DNA from: Simmondsia chinensis
Lineage: Eukaryota > Streptophyta > Magnoliopsida > Caryophyllales > Simmondsiaceae
DNA length: 64,000 nt
Assembly: GCA_018398585.1 (NCBI GenBank)
Contig: JAGTTD010000011.1
Location: 34,468,164-34,532,163 of the forward strand
Direction of reading: 5' to 3'
The stretch's first letter is position 1; the number at the start of each line of letters is the position of its first letter. The position numbers were made by a program, and so were the translations under genes. Below the pieces are notes generated by a model. That model saw nothing but the letters and a program-made list of their open reading frames with translations. It searched no databases and was not told the origin of the DNA. Below, piece after piece: positions 22,659-33,804 of the stretch.

Positions 22659-25600
22659 TTAAACTTTGAAGTTTTTGCCGGTAAATGTTTGACCGAATTG
22701 CCAGTTAGCCGGGGCAATGTTCCAGGAAGTGGAGGTGCGTCGGTCACTGCCTGTGACTCTAAAGGAGAGAGATTGACCCGCGAGGACTGCATTGGATTGC
22801 CAGTTTTGGCCCCAGTTACGGCTCAATGGCATCCAATCAGTCCTAGAACCCTTGACGCTGACCCTCACGATATCACCAGCACCAGCGACGTTGGTGATGA
22901 GGACGAGGTTGAAGTAACGGAAGCCGTTGATGGTGAACCTCATCCCTCCTTGCTTGCGGCATGGCACCCTGGAGTAATTATAAACAAACAAGGAGGGCAA
23001 TTAGTAATTATAAAGTTAGCGTGAAACGCGGGGCGGGAGAACAGTGTGCAGTGAAACAGGGCCTACATAACAAATGGTGACATGCCCATTGGGCACTGCT
23101 CCCCTGACTTATGATATTATGTTTCCCCAGATACAATAATAATTAAAAATAAATTATACATTAATATTTGAAAATTAAGTGTATTAACTTTCTAATTTAT
23201 ACAATTTATAAAATAATATTTTAATAATAAAATTATATATATTTAGTAATATCGTTTAAACTAGTTGTCCAACTTTTCTTTTTTAAGAGTGTAATAAAAT
23301 TACAATTCGAATGTAATATCAAGGAAACAATGACGCGACAATTAGATCACAAACAAATAACTAATATATTTTATGCCCATTCACACCTTCAGTTTGATTA
23401 ACTATAAGTAACTTTCAAGCTAAAAAATTACTTCTTATGAACTAAATATTTAATATATCAATAATTTAACCAATAATAAATGTTAATAAACAAAGACGCA
23501 CAAGTTATTGAATATATTTTTCTTACACAAAACCCAAAAACGTACAGAAAATTAGATTGCATTTTCCCGGGGTGGTCAAACTATTCATGAAAAACAAAAA
23601 GATGAAGTTCAATCTGAGCCGTCCCATAATCAACAGGGGAATTCTATCAACGACCCAGATTCACATTGGGGCCCAATTGCCTAAGCTAAGCATGTGACGA
23701 AACAATAACCTACTTCTAATTTCTAATAAAATTATTTTTATTATTAAAATAAAATTATTAAATATCATATAATTCAGTTAATTTTATAACTATAATAAAA
23801 ATGATTTGAAGTTTCTTCAATTAGCAAAGCCCAAGTTAATGCAGTAGTTCCATACAGAAAAGGCCCTAATAATAAGTCCCAACGGAGCAGATACACCTAA
23901 TCCATCGTCTCATTACCTGATTACTTTCACATTTACGTCATTGTTATTAACATAATTATGCGGCCCCCATTACCCAATCAAGTACATTAATATACTTTTA
24001 TGTACCTTTTGGCAGTATTAGTAAATATTGCAAGATTATCTGAAGTGGGCAACCAAGACAATGACTTCCAACCCAAAGGCACACATTCACACCACTCCAC
24101 ACAACTCCGGGACTAAACTCGGCACAACAATATTGTATACAATAATTTTTCTCTATTTCACTTTTAAAATAGCAAATTCCTTAACATAATATCAAAGTCT
24201 TGTCGACTGAGGATTACGAGTTCAAATCTAAACAATCTCACTAGTTTTTCAAACACAAGTTATAAAAGGGCATGTACATTATACACTCTTCAGATTCATT
24301 ACGTATTTGCGTAATCTTAAGAGTAAGAACTCCACATGTGAGTTATAATGTGAATCCCACGTCAAAGCGATGAGAGCAAAGGGGTCAATTTATAAAACTA
24401 GTGGATTGCTCCACCTATTGCCAATTAGTTTTAATATGAAACCCCACTTGAACTTATATATAGATCTAGTATATTCCAACTCCGTGAGTCGAGCCTAAAA
24501 AGGCCCGATGAAATTTAACACAACAGGGCATATTTTAGGATATAAAATTGTTGTTAGGCCTTTGTCCACCAATCCAAACTTTTGGCGTAATCGATTACAC
24601 AACCAAAACAATACAGTACAGAGACAAATAAATGAGTTCTAGAATTTATACCTGCGGTAGGAAACAGGGACAATACCAGCGCGGTACTCAGCGATTTTAA
24701 GAAACATGGGCATGGCGAGGTCGAAGTGAGACCGAGGAGGGTTGCACCACCCGCCATCGTCACTAGGTAGAGCATAGTTGGGCGGGCAAAAGTTAGTGGC
24801 TGTGACCAAGATGGAGGGACTTCCAGAATGGCACCAGTGCCCGTCATTATCGCACTTAATCTCAAAGCAGGCACCGCAGCTCAGCCCACTGTTGAACAGC
24901 GCGGTGCTCAGCGCAGCCGTGCTCACGCCGTAGCCCTGACTGTACAGGTTTCCGTACCCACATGCTCCTCCTGCGGTAAATAGGGTATTATGGACAAAAA
25001 CATATTAGGTTTCTGTTGTTTTTATGTTATGGGTTTACATCTTAATAGCTCAAAATGTGTATATTATAACCACACACAACCCTAAGATCCAACATTTTAA
25101 CTATAATTATATGTAAAATTAACGTATGCACCCAAAGATTTAAGGGGTTTTTTTTTTTTTGGGTAAATTCTCAGTTAACCCCTGTTTGTCGACTAAGTAA
25201 TGTGGGTTAAAGAGCCGTAAATTTAGCATTTAGCAAAATTAAACATTATACTCCCCCTCTTTAACCTTCTTTAGCCCCCTTTAATTTTGAGGTTAAAAAA
25301 TGCAGACCCAGAAAAGCACATTTTAGCACAGACATACCCACATCAAAACACCAACAAATAGAGAAAAATCTAGTCAAAATAGCGCAAAACAATCGACAAA
25401 AACCAACAATAATCACCCACATTGTACATTTAACCCCAGAACTCCCAATTTCAACCACGGAAGAAGCAAAAACATAGCAAAAAGCACAAAACAGGGAAAG
25501 AACAGAAAAAAGAGAACAAACCCATAGTTCCAGAAGCATCAGAGCCGCCATAGAAGGTAGCATGAGCGCTCTGCCATGGCCCTCCTTCATATACACCTGG

Positions 25601-25672
25601 GATTCTTCCTTCTACACTCGCCCACACAAAAAACATTACAGAGAACGTGAAAATCGCACCCGCCATTACCAT
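22659..25672 (-). CDS. Alpha-expansin, 3 exons
   Basis: Exons on the minus strand are 25522-25672, 24652-24970 and 22659-22968; introns of 551 and 1683 bp are GT-AG and phases match, giving 259 aa, the usual alpha-expansin length. Residues 1 to about 21 are a hydrophobic signal peptide ending near WASVEG. Domain 1 (GH45-like fold) has [18 protein letters not shown], paired cysteines (C82, C85, C90, C97, C112, C126) and the HFD motif at 132-134. Domain 2 (exon 3) is the CBM63-type wall-binding part with [13 protein letters not shown] and the end [12 protein letters not shown]. Expansins are secreted and loosen cell walls at acid pH without hydrolysis. The start used is the first of two close ATGs (25672 and 25666). 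Confidence 0.95.
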
Positions 25673-25984
25673 TTTCTTGCAGTTTGGGTTGCTTGCAGAA
25701 GCAAATGGACAAGAAGAAGACGAAGAAAAGGGGAGGGAGATAGAGAGATGGAGGGAAATGGGGTGAAGAGGGAGGGATGGAGGTAGGGGGTACTTAAAGA
25801 GGAGGTAGTGGAGGGAAGCGGAGAGGGGTATTTTTGGAAATTGGGATTATTATGATGTGAAATTCAGAAAAATAAATAAATAAAAATTGTTGATTAGGGT
25901 ATTTTATAGAAAATTGTTATTTATTAAGACAAAAATTATTATCGTTTGAGTGATAAAGTAATGTATATTGTAAATAAAAAAGTA
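25673..25984. promoter_or_regulatory. Expansin upstream region
   Basis: The 200 bp before the start are purine-rich on the plus strand (CT-rich on the gene strand), as is common near plant transcription starts. A weak TATA-like word tttaagta lies on the minus strand near 25793. Copy C of the 5S-SINE begins just beyond, so the proximal promoter is short. Confidence 0.3.
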
Positions 25985-26146
25985 ACGTACTTAGTGCCTC
26001 AAGAGCTTCCGCCTAAGCAAGGTCTGGGGGACGGATGTACGCAGCCTTCCTCCTTCAGGGTATTACCCCTGAAGAGAGACTGTTTCAGAATGCCTCCAAC
26101 CTAAGGGTAAGGACTTTTCAGGAGGTCACTTATCCTGTTACATTGT
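25985..26146 (-). mobile_element. 5S-rRNA-headed SINE, copy C (5' truncated)
   Basis: The RTE-type tail is complete (ttagtgcctcaagagcttcc near 25990). Only the last part of the 5S head remains (aggaggtcacttatcctg), so the copy lost its 5' half. It lies about 310 bp upstream of the expansin start codon. Confidence 0.75.
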
Positions 26147-27504
26147 AAATGAGAGTTACAAAATTGTTTTAAATATTACGATTTTACTCTGATAATATTA
26201 TTTTTTTCATGTCAATAATATTATCCAAATTATATTAGTATATACGGTTTTAGTTTATTAAAATTTTTAGTCATAAAATTATATATGTTTAATAAAAGAT
26301 TTTCAAATAGCAGCGTGAAAAGTATAAAAATATGCCTTATTTTTATTTTTCACACCATTGTTTGTATTGTTATATTAAATATATTTAAACTTTTTGGCAC
26401 TAAAAAATTGTTTCACATTACTTGTGGATTAAAATATAATTTACCCTATTTATTATTTACACGTTTTAAGTAAATCTCTATTAGAATTAGAATATTATAC
26501 ACACATTTTCAGTAAATCTATATTAGAATTAGAATATATAAATTTTTATGGAAATTTTATAAATTCTTACCTTACGGTATCATGATATATAATTATATAA
26601 TAACATATAGGGTAAGTATAAAGAGTCATTTAGCATAATAGCATAATTTTTAAAAAAAAAATGAAAAAAATTATATTACAAAAAATATTTAGCAAATTGC
26701 CATGGTTCGTCAAAACAAAGAGAAAAGGTGGTATACTTGTAATTGCCACGCCGTTTGAAATGGCGTGTGAAATACCGTTACTTATTCACGCCATGCGGAT
26801 CGGCGTATTAAGCATGAATGCATGAGTAATTTACTACAGAAAGTGTTTTCTTCTTGTATTGACTTATCCTCGGTGAAGGAAAACGTTTTTTGAATTTGTA
26901 ATTGTTGAAAATATTTGCTTTCGTAAACACTATATTTTATTGACATTTATAAGTATTATGTACTGGGTGATGTCGGAGGATCATGCTCGTAGGCTATACG
27001 ATGCATATGTTTATTTCACACCTCGATCCAGCTGGCATGGTAGATAATCCAGTTCTCATATCACTAGACTTATTCATATATTTTTTTCATATATAAACTA
27101 GATAGTGCACATATAATATTTAGCAATATGTGAAATAAATACCATAAGGATTTGTGGGGTGTACAGGATTTGTGAAATGGAATGTTTAGAGTTTGTTGTG
27201 GGAGGATTTACTGGAGTGGGTAAGAAGTTCACGGGTGGGGTGTTGGGGGGTAAAATTATGGGCAGTCAAATTATTCATGCAAAAAGCAACAAAACAACAT
27301 ACCTAGTGCCCCAAAGGCTTCTATCTAAGCAGGGTTGGAAAGAACCGATGTACGTAGAGCCTTCCCCCATTATGGTATTACCCTTTAAGATAAGTTATTT
27401 CCGAGTGCTTCCAACCTGAGGGTGAGGACTTCCCAGGAGGTCACCAATCTTGGTACTATTCTCGCCCAAGCACGCTTAACTTCAAAATTCTAATGGGATC
27501 CAGT

Positions 27505-30500
27505 TAGAGGTGGCCAACGGGATGGGCCAAGCCGGGCTGGGCCGGCTACACCGGGCCCGCTTTTTTTACAGAAATAAAAAAATTAAAATAATACAAAGTC
27601 GTTTTGTACTAAAATTATTGTAATTCATTGATAAATAATATGAGATACAAATACATTTTTTTTCAAGCACTAATAATGCTAAATATACATGTTCAAAAAA
27701 AATAATACTAAATATATGTAATAAAATAAAATATACAATAAGTAATGGTAAATATCTTATCAAAAAAAATAATGGTAAATAAATAACGTAACAAATACAA
27801 GTACAAATACAACGCAGTTGGGGCCTAATATTTAAACGTACAAATTTATTTATCAAAAAATGCAAAGTTTGACATATGGGGGGTGCGGTTGTCTTTTGAC
27901 ATAAATATTTAAAAGTAAATAATTGACATACAAAAGTGTTGATATCAGTCGCCTAGGGGGGTTTCTACGCCATCATTTGACGTATCAGTTGTGCGGTCGT
28001 CTTCTTCATCGCTCTATGAATCCAGCTTCATTCTCTGTTGATCTCTGGCCTCTGCTAGCGGCCAATCCTTCAAGCACACGGACATCTCCAAGCTTGATGG
28101 CTATAGCTTCGCCCTCTTTGTTCCAAGCAACCTGCCACCAAGACTGAAAGCACACTCCGATGCTACTGAAGACACCGGACAACTTAGTATATCACGTGCC
28201 ATGGTGGAAAGCATGGGATACTGGGCTTGGTTTGTGTTCCACCATTATAAAAGGTCAAAATGTGGGTTGGCCGGCGGCCCGAAAATATGGACCAACGGTG
28301 TCCGCAAATAATAATCTAGCTCGTCACATGACGTGGGGGCTACTGTGGGCGTAAATTGCTCCAACAGCTTCCACGAATATGACATGTGTGAACTACTTTC
28401 ACTAGATGTGGAAGATCCTACTGCAGCAGTACTAGGATTATTGGACGCTAATTGACGGGAATATTGAGAAAATAAAATGATGCAAGTCGTTATCGACATC
28501 GGCAATAAAAGTGTCGATATTAAGACTAGGATGCAAATATTTGAAAAAATGTTGGCAAAACAAGTTAAAACCACTGCGTTTATAACGAGGGTCTAAAATA
28601 GTTGCCAAGCAGTATGTAAGAGGTAGTTCAGAATAATATTTAGCAAGCTTTTCTTTCATTGCCTTAATCGATTCGAACAAAATGGGGTTGGATTCATTAC
28701 CCACCATCTAATTGACAATATCAAGTAATCTTGATATTACTTGAGGCATGGTCGGATAGTAGCAACACGAAAAAAATGTCGTTGCCTCTTTAAACATGCT
28801 AAAAAAGTTACAAATTTAATCTATTGTCTCCCAATTTATACCGGCTAGGTTGTAGTCGCTCCATTCTGTACGATTTTCCTGACCGAATTCCATCAGAACG
28901 TCTTTGTATGGTAGAATGCACTCTAACATTTCTACCGTATACGACCACCTAGTTTGGGAGTCTAATTTGAATTGTTTATATTCTATGTTATGCAACCTAC
29001 ATAAATTTTTAAATCTTCTTTTTCTAGTGCTGGATGATTTAATAGATATTATTACGGATCTTAAGGTGGTAAGGGATACTTTTATAAGATCTAAACCATC
29101 CATTACCATTAAATGCAAAATGTGACAAATGCAACGAATATGAAAACACTTCCCACCTAACATGGGTCTCATTTGCCTAATTAAATGTGTAACAGCTGCA
29201 GTGTTATTGATAGCATTGTCGAACGTAATACTGAAGATACGTCGCTCTATGCCCCAGTCGCGGACTGCTGACATAATCGCACCCGTAATTACCTCGGCAT
29301 TGTGGGGGCAATCTAAAAGTCCAAAACGAATTATCCTCTTTTGGATGATGAAGGATTCATTGGTCCAGTGTGCCGTTATGCACATATAAGGTTGGCCGGG
29401 TTTCGACGTCAATACGTCCGACGTCAACGAGAACATGCTCGTGTTCATCGCAAAATGTGTGAAGACCCCAGCTTTCATCCCGCGGTACAACGTAAAAGCG
29501 TCCCGCTTTACGGTGTTCCGAGGAATCCTCACAATGGCGGGGTTCACATTTCGTTGGAGGTAATTGACGAAATTTGGGTCTTCGTCGGTATTAAAATGCC
29601 TTTCACTCAAAATTATATATTTAGCTAGCCCATTTCGGTTGCTCTCTTGAGAGAACCTAAAATTAGGAAGTGCACCGGTCACTTGCTGTACTAGACGTTG
29701 TTGGCTCTTTTCTGGGTATTGCTCGTGGTGGCACCTAAGTATATGTCTGTTTAATGTGCCCGTCTCACTGCCAGGTTGATGACTAAAATCCTTAGCTGGG
29801 TCACATAATTTTACAAGTTGCTTTATTAGTCGTCTTATTAAGGGTAAAGTGTTTCCATACCTCACTAGTTGTACGCCTACTAGCACCGGTACTAGTTTCA
29901 GGCTGGGCTTCAATGGTGGGCGTGGGTTCCTCATCAGTTTGTGAGTCTCCAACCCCACCACCACCTGACTCATGATAATCTTGTTGTTGTAAAAAGTCAT
30001 AATCTATGCTATTATCAATGTATGGGGGTGATGGGTCTGGTTGTATAAAAGCTCGTTCTTCTGTATTAAGTAAAACGATTATACTCCTTTTAGGGATTCT
30101 GGGTGGCCGAGAAGAGCTAGAACTAGCACGACCGGCTCCAGAGGATGATGAAGAGTCATGTGTCATATTAGTATAAGTGATTAGTATTTATAAAATGCAA
30201 GTAGTAATGCAAATTAAATAACTAAAAATACGAATCAAATAAAATTGCGGTACTAAAATTACCGAAACGAGAGAACAATGAAATTCGAACTTCAGCCAAA
30301 TACTTTATGAACTTCGAACTTTAGAGCTCAATTTTGCAATTAGCAAGGTTAGAAAAGATGGGAGATGATGAATGTATAGAGAGAAAAGAGAGGATTGAAG
30401 ATTTGGTGAGGAAATAGGTTGGGGAGGTTTAAGTATTTATAGAAAAAAAAATATAATTTTCTTTGTTTAATTAAAAAAGCCGTTGAACGGCTCTTTTAAT

Positions 30501-30556
30501 AATAGAGCCGTTGGGCACCCGGGCTCGGGCCAGGCCCGGCCCGGTGGCCACCTCTA
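27505..30556 (-). mobile_element. Full-length hAT transposon (3052 bp)
   Basis: Terminal repeats are tagaggtggccaacggg on the left and the complement of ccggtggccacctcta on the right. The exact 8-bp target duplication gatccagt lies at 27497-27504 and 30557-30564. Subterminal regions are GC-rich (gggccggg words). It carries a broken transposase on the minus strand and is the likely autonomous parent type of the deleted copy at 20329. Confidence 0.95.
27946..30166 (-). pseudogene. hAT transposase with BED finger, frameshifted
   Basis: The N-terminal frame (29801-30166) has a Ser-rich start and then SEVWKHFTL...ATCK of a BED zinc finger. The next frame (28816 to about 29870) supplies its end, TLNRHILRCHH, and the core (ITAHWTNESFIIQKRII, FSITFDNAINNTAAV, CICHILHLMV). 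Downstream frames give NESNPILFESIKAMKEKLAKYY with LDPRYK, and DELDYYLRTPLV. The dimerisation end is in yet another frame near 27950-28245. At least three frame changes or stops interrupt it, so this copy looks inactive. The family is the plant BED-type hAT group. Confidence 0.88.
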
Positions 30557-30796
30557 GATCCAGTGACGGCATATTGGTACCCTCTTTGGTGCAGTCAAAT
30601 TATTCATGCATTTGTGCTTAATATGCCAATCCGTATGACGTGGATAAGTAATGGAATTTCACACGTCATTTCAATACACATCCTTTTCACTTTACTCTGA
30701 CAAACTGTGCCAATTCGTCAAATATTTTTTGTAATATGCCAGTTTTCAAATTTTTTTTAAAATAATGCTATAATGCTAAATTACTCAAACTTTCTT

Positions 30797-31399
30797 TTTT
30801 ACCAAACAGTAAGAGCTAATATATTACTTAAAACTAAAAATTAAGTATAGAGAACCAAAGTGATTCAAATAAGAATCCCCCGTACAAACACAACCAAACA
30901 CTTATCTAACATTCAATCCATACACAAAAAATTTAACTGACACCAAATATGGTTAACTATGGATCGAAATAGCTCATCCTCACGACTCTTACAGCCAAGA
31001 AAAATTATCGTATTCTGCTCAAGCCAAATATTATAAACAGTAACAACAATGGCAATTCTCTTTGTAATGCCGTGTCTTTGTCGATTACGTACTTCAAACC
31101 CAAACCACTCCATAACTTGTCAAAGCTCTCTTCGCAAGGTTATCCGAAATTGAACTACAACACTCTTCCATATGACGAACGAGAACTCGCAATCGAAGAA
31201 CAAATGAGTGAGAGACTCACAATCATACTCACATAAAACACATATACTCGGGAAGGACCAACCAAGCCTATGAAGACGATCATTTGTATATATAGAACCC
31301 ATCAGATAGCGCCTTCCGTAGACAAAAGCTGTGTTGAGATATGGCAGGTCCCCACACCGAGTGACGCTAATGCCACACCCGGCCAATGACTCAATTATT

Positions 31400-31406
<7 letters not shown>
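30797..31406 (-). pseudogene. L1-type LINE 3' fragment (zf-RVT)
   Basis: Minus-strand frames at 31120-31464 and 30913-31113 encode the reverse-transcriptase zinc-binding region: LPYLNTAFVYGRRYLMGSIYTNDRLHRLGW, CVLCEYDCESLTHLFFDCEFSFVIW, then ITKRIAIVVTVYNIWLEQNTIIF. It is related to the copy at 1866-2830. A poly(A) run of about 29 bases at 31407-31435 abuts its 5' side. The frame is broken near 31115. Confidence 0.75.
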
Positions 31407-31437
<31 letters not shown>

Positions 31438-31439
31438 AG

Positions 31440-32203
31440 TTCGGTGCTGGCGAATGCTTGTCACGCGCCTAGAGAGTGCGCATTGGGTATCCGGTGAAGA
31501 GGACAGGCGAATTAAATGAAACCCGATATTAGGGGGAGGGGTCTACTTGAATCCGGATTCACACGACAAATCCCAAAGCGCGTCCCACGTGATTTTTATT
31601 ATTGTTCAGTTTCTTTACTATAATCATCATCATCATTATTATATTATTATTATAAAAAATTACCATATAGATAACTTAAGATTTTACCCAGATCCTGCTT
31701 ATGAGGAAGTCCTTGAGTCACTAAGATTATTATTGTTGTATAACTTGAGATTTTACAATTTATTGTCTAAGTACCACGACTTTTTAATATATCCAATAAA
31801 ATATAGTTAAAGATTGAATATTTCATCATTTAGATACTCTACGTTGGAATTTGATTAATTTTTACAAGAATTAGACAAATGTTATACAAAAGATGTTAAT
31901 ATATGTTAAATTTTTTTAAATTCAACGAATTATGATAAAAATTTGCTAAATTTGAATATAATTTACTTATATATTGTCAAAATTATGTGAAATATCAACA
32001 TTTTTTGGTAAAAAGCTAATCAAATTCTAATGAATATACTTACGTACTATTGGAAAGCATGTTTTACTTTAGCATTTTTTTTAAGAAAAATCTATGGAGT
32101 TTCAAAAGAATAGCACTTGCTTGATAAAATTTTAAATTTACGATACCTAATTGATAAAATTTCTAAACATCAAGATACTCTTTGTATATTTTAAAAAGTC
32201 AAA
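31440..32203. other. Intergenic, nothing recognised
   Basis: AT-rich DNA with CAT/ATT microsatellite character near 31620-31660. No gene is supported. Confidence 0.4.
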
Positions 32204-33085
32204 TACAACAACAACAACAATAACAACAACAAACCTAGTGCCAGCAAGGGCTCCTGCAAAAGCAGGGCTGGGGAGGGTAGATGTACGCAGCCTTCCCCGT
32301 TCAAGGAGCTACCTTAAAGAAAGGCTGTTTCCGAGGGCCCCCAACCTGAGAAGCAGGTCCGCCGCATAGAGCAAGTGACCTGGCACCATTGAGAGCACCA
32401 AGGCATGAGTATGGCATAAAACACACTGAGCGCAAAACCACCAGACTCCAAGCAAGCCACATAGGCGCAAATCAACAGATAAGATTAAGGGAAAGATAGA
32501 GGTAGAGGAATAAAGAGAGAGATAGAAAAGTAAATAGGCAAGTACCAAGCACATCACATGAGAGTTAGAACACAGCCTACGCATGCTGAGAGGCAAGCAC
32601 TAGTAATCTGGACTATCCTACTCCAACCGGAGCATCTAATACCCCTATGCTGGCCCTCCATAGGGCTCTATCTAAGGCCATCTCCTCCCGAAGGTTTAGG
32701 TGGGTGAGGTCTTATCGTATCGTCTCAAGCCATCTCTTCTTTGGCTTGCCTTTGCCTCTTCTGCCTAGTGTAGTAAGGGGTTGTTCGCATCTCTTTACTG
32801 GAGCATTGTCCGCTCTCCTTCTAACATGTCCAAACCACCTTAGACGTTGCTCCCTTAATTTATCTTCAACGGAGGCTACGACCAATTTGCTTCTTATGAA
32901 GTCGTTTCTGATCCTATCTTTTCTAGTGTGTCCGCACATCCACCTCAGCATTCTTATCTCTACCACCTTCATCTTCTGCGTGTGCTGTTGTTTCATTGCC
33001 CTGCACTCCGCCCCATACGTCATGGCTGGCCTCACAACCGTCTTGTAGTATCTTCCCTTTAGTTTCAAGGGGAACTTATACCTAA
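32204..33085 (-). pseudogene. RTE-type LINE, 3' part
   Basis: On the minus strand, 33068 to about 32712 encodes the C-terminal end of a plant RTE polymerase: LKGRYYKTVVRPAMTYGAECRAMK, KMKVVEIRMLRWMCGHTRKD, VASVEDKLREQRLRWFGHVRRR, then the GRRGKGKPKKRWLE tail. The frame then breaks. A 3' untranslated region of about 300 bp follows and ends in the block shared with the 5S-SINE tail and a (CAA)n run at 32211-32235 (TTG repeats on the LINE strand). It is 5'-truncated; no target duplication was found. Confidence 0.88.
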
Positions 33086-33708
33086 GAATAAACAGTAAAA
33101 TCTCGAGATATTACGTAACCTAAGTGATAATTCAACTATTTATTTACAATTTTTACTGTAAAATTTATAGATTCACCATTGTCCATCATTATACCAACCT
33201 CCTCATTTTGTTTTTGTTTACCTACCACACGCTGTAAAATCTAAAATTGGTTTCTTTCTTTTGGTCTCTTAATTCTTGCTTGGTTTGAACCCACTTCATT
33301 TTCTTCTTTGTTATAATTTTTAAGTATCCAAAAGGGTGATGTTACCATTTGTATGACGTTGTGGTCCGCAGCTTAAAGGCTCCATTTGTTTAATAAAACA
33401 CATTTTTGAAATTAGTTTTCCTCCTTTTTTGGTTTTTGATGCTTGTTTTTTGATGAGCTTTTCCCAAAATTAGAGAAAATGACTTCCATTTTAAAAGGGA
33501 AAAGTCATCGTTCTAAATGGCCAAAACATTTTCGAAGGTATAGATCGGTTCAGATATGAATTAGACCAAAATAATCTAGAATGAATTTTAGATCACTCGA
33601 GATAATAACGTGGGACAATAATTGAACGAGGAATGATCAGTTATCTCAAAATCCTAGAGTGAATTATGTGGTTCTATTTGTCATTTAGATATCCTAACGT
33701 TTCAACAT

Positions 33709-33794
33709 TTTTTTTTTTGATAATTGACCCATCGTAGGATTTTATTGAAAAGGAAGAAATGTACAATTTACAATCTGGTCATGAGATTCTAAAT
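33709..33794 (-). mobile_element. Short L1 insertion (86 bp)
   Basis: Poly(T) plus gataattgacccatcg opens the insert. Exact 10-bp repeats gtttcaacat flank it (33699-33708 and 33795-33804). Confidence 0.65.
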
Positions 33795-33804
33795 GTTTCA
33801 ACAT

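Larger units (their letters stand above)
27282..30590 (-). mobile_element. 5S-rRNA-headed SINE, copy D, split by hAT
   Basis: The SINE lies in two pieces, 27282-27504 and 30565-30590 (about 249 bp without the insert). A perfect 20-bp target duplication gcagtcaaattattcatgca flanks it at 27262-27281 and 30591-30610. Read on the minus strand it starts accaaagagggtacc, runs through the 5S head and continues into the RTE-type tail with a CAA-rich end. The hAT entered the 5S head at gatccagt. Confidence 0.92.
26623..30786. mobile_element. Long-TIR (MULE-like) element hosting a TE nest
   Basis: About 190 bp at 26623-26826 reappear as a diverged inverted copy at about 30604-30786. Both outer ends begin gagt(c/a)atttagcat and share atttcacacg(c/t)catttca further in. 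Long TIRs suggest a Mutator-like element, but the flanking 9-mers (aagtataaa, aaactttct) do not match. Removing the SINE and hAT leaves about 0.85 kb, including about 0.45 kb of unique interior (26830-27261) with no recognised gene. The alternative is two independent repeats in opposite orientation. Confidence 0.6.
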
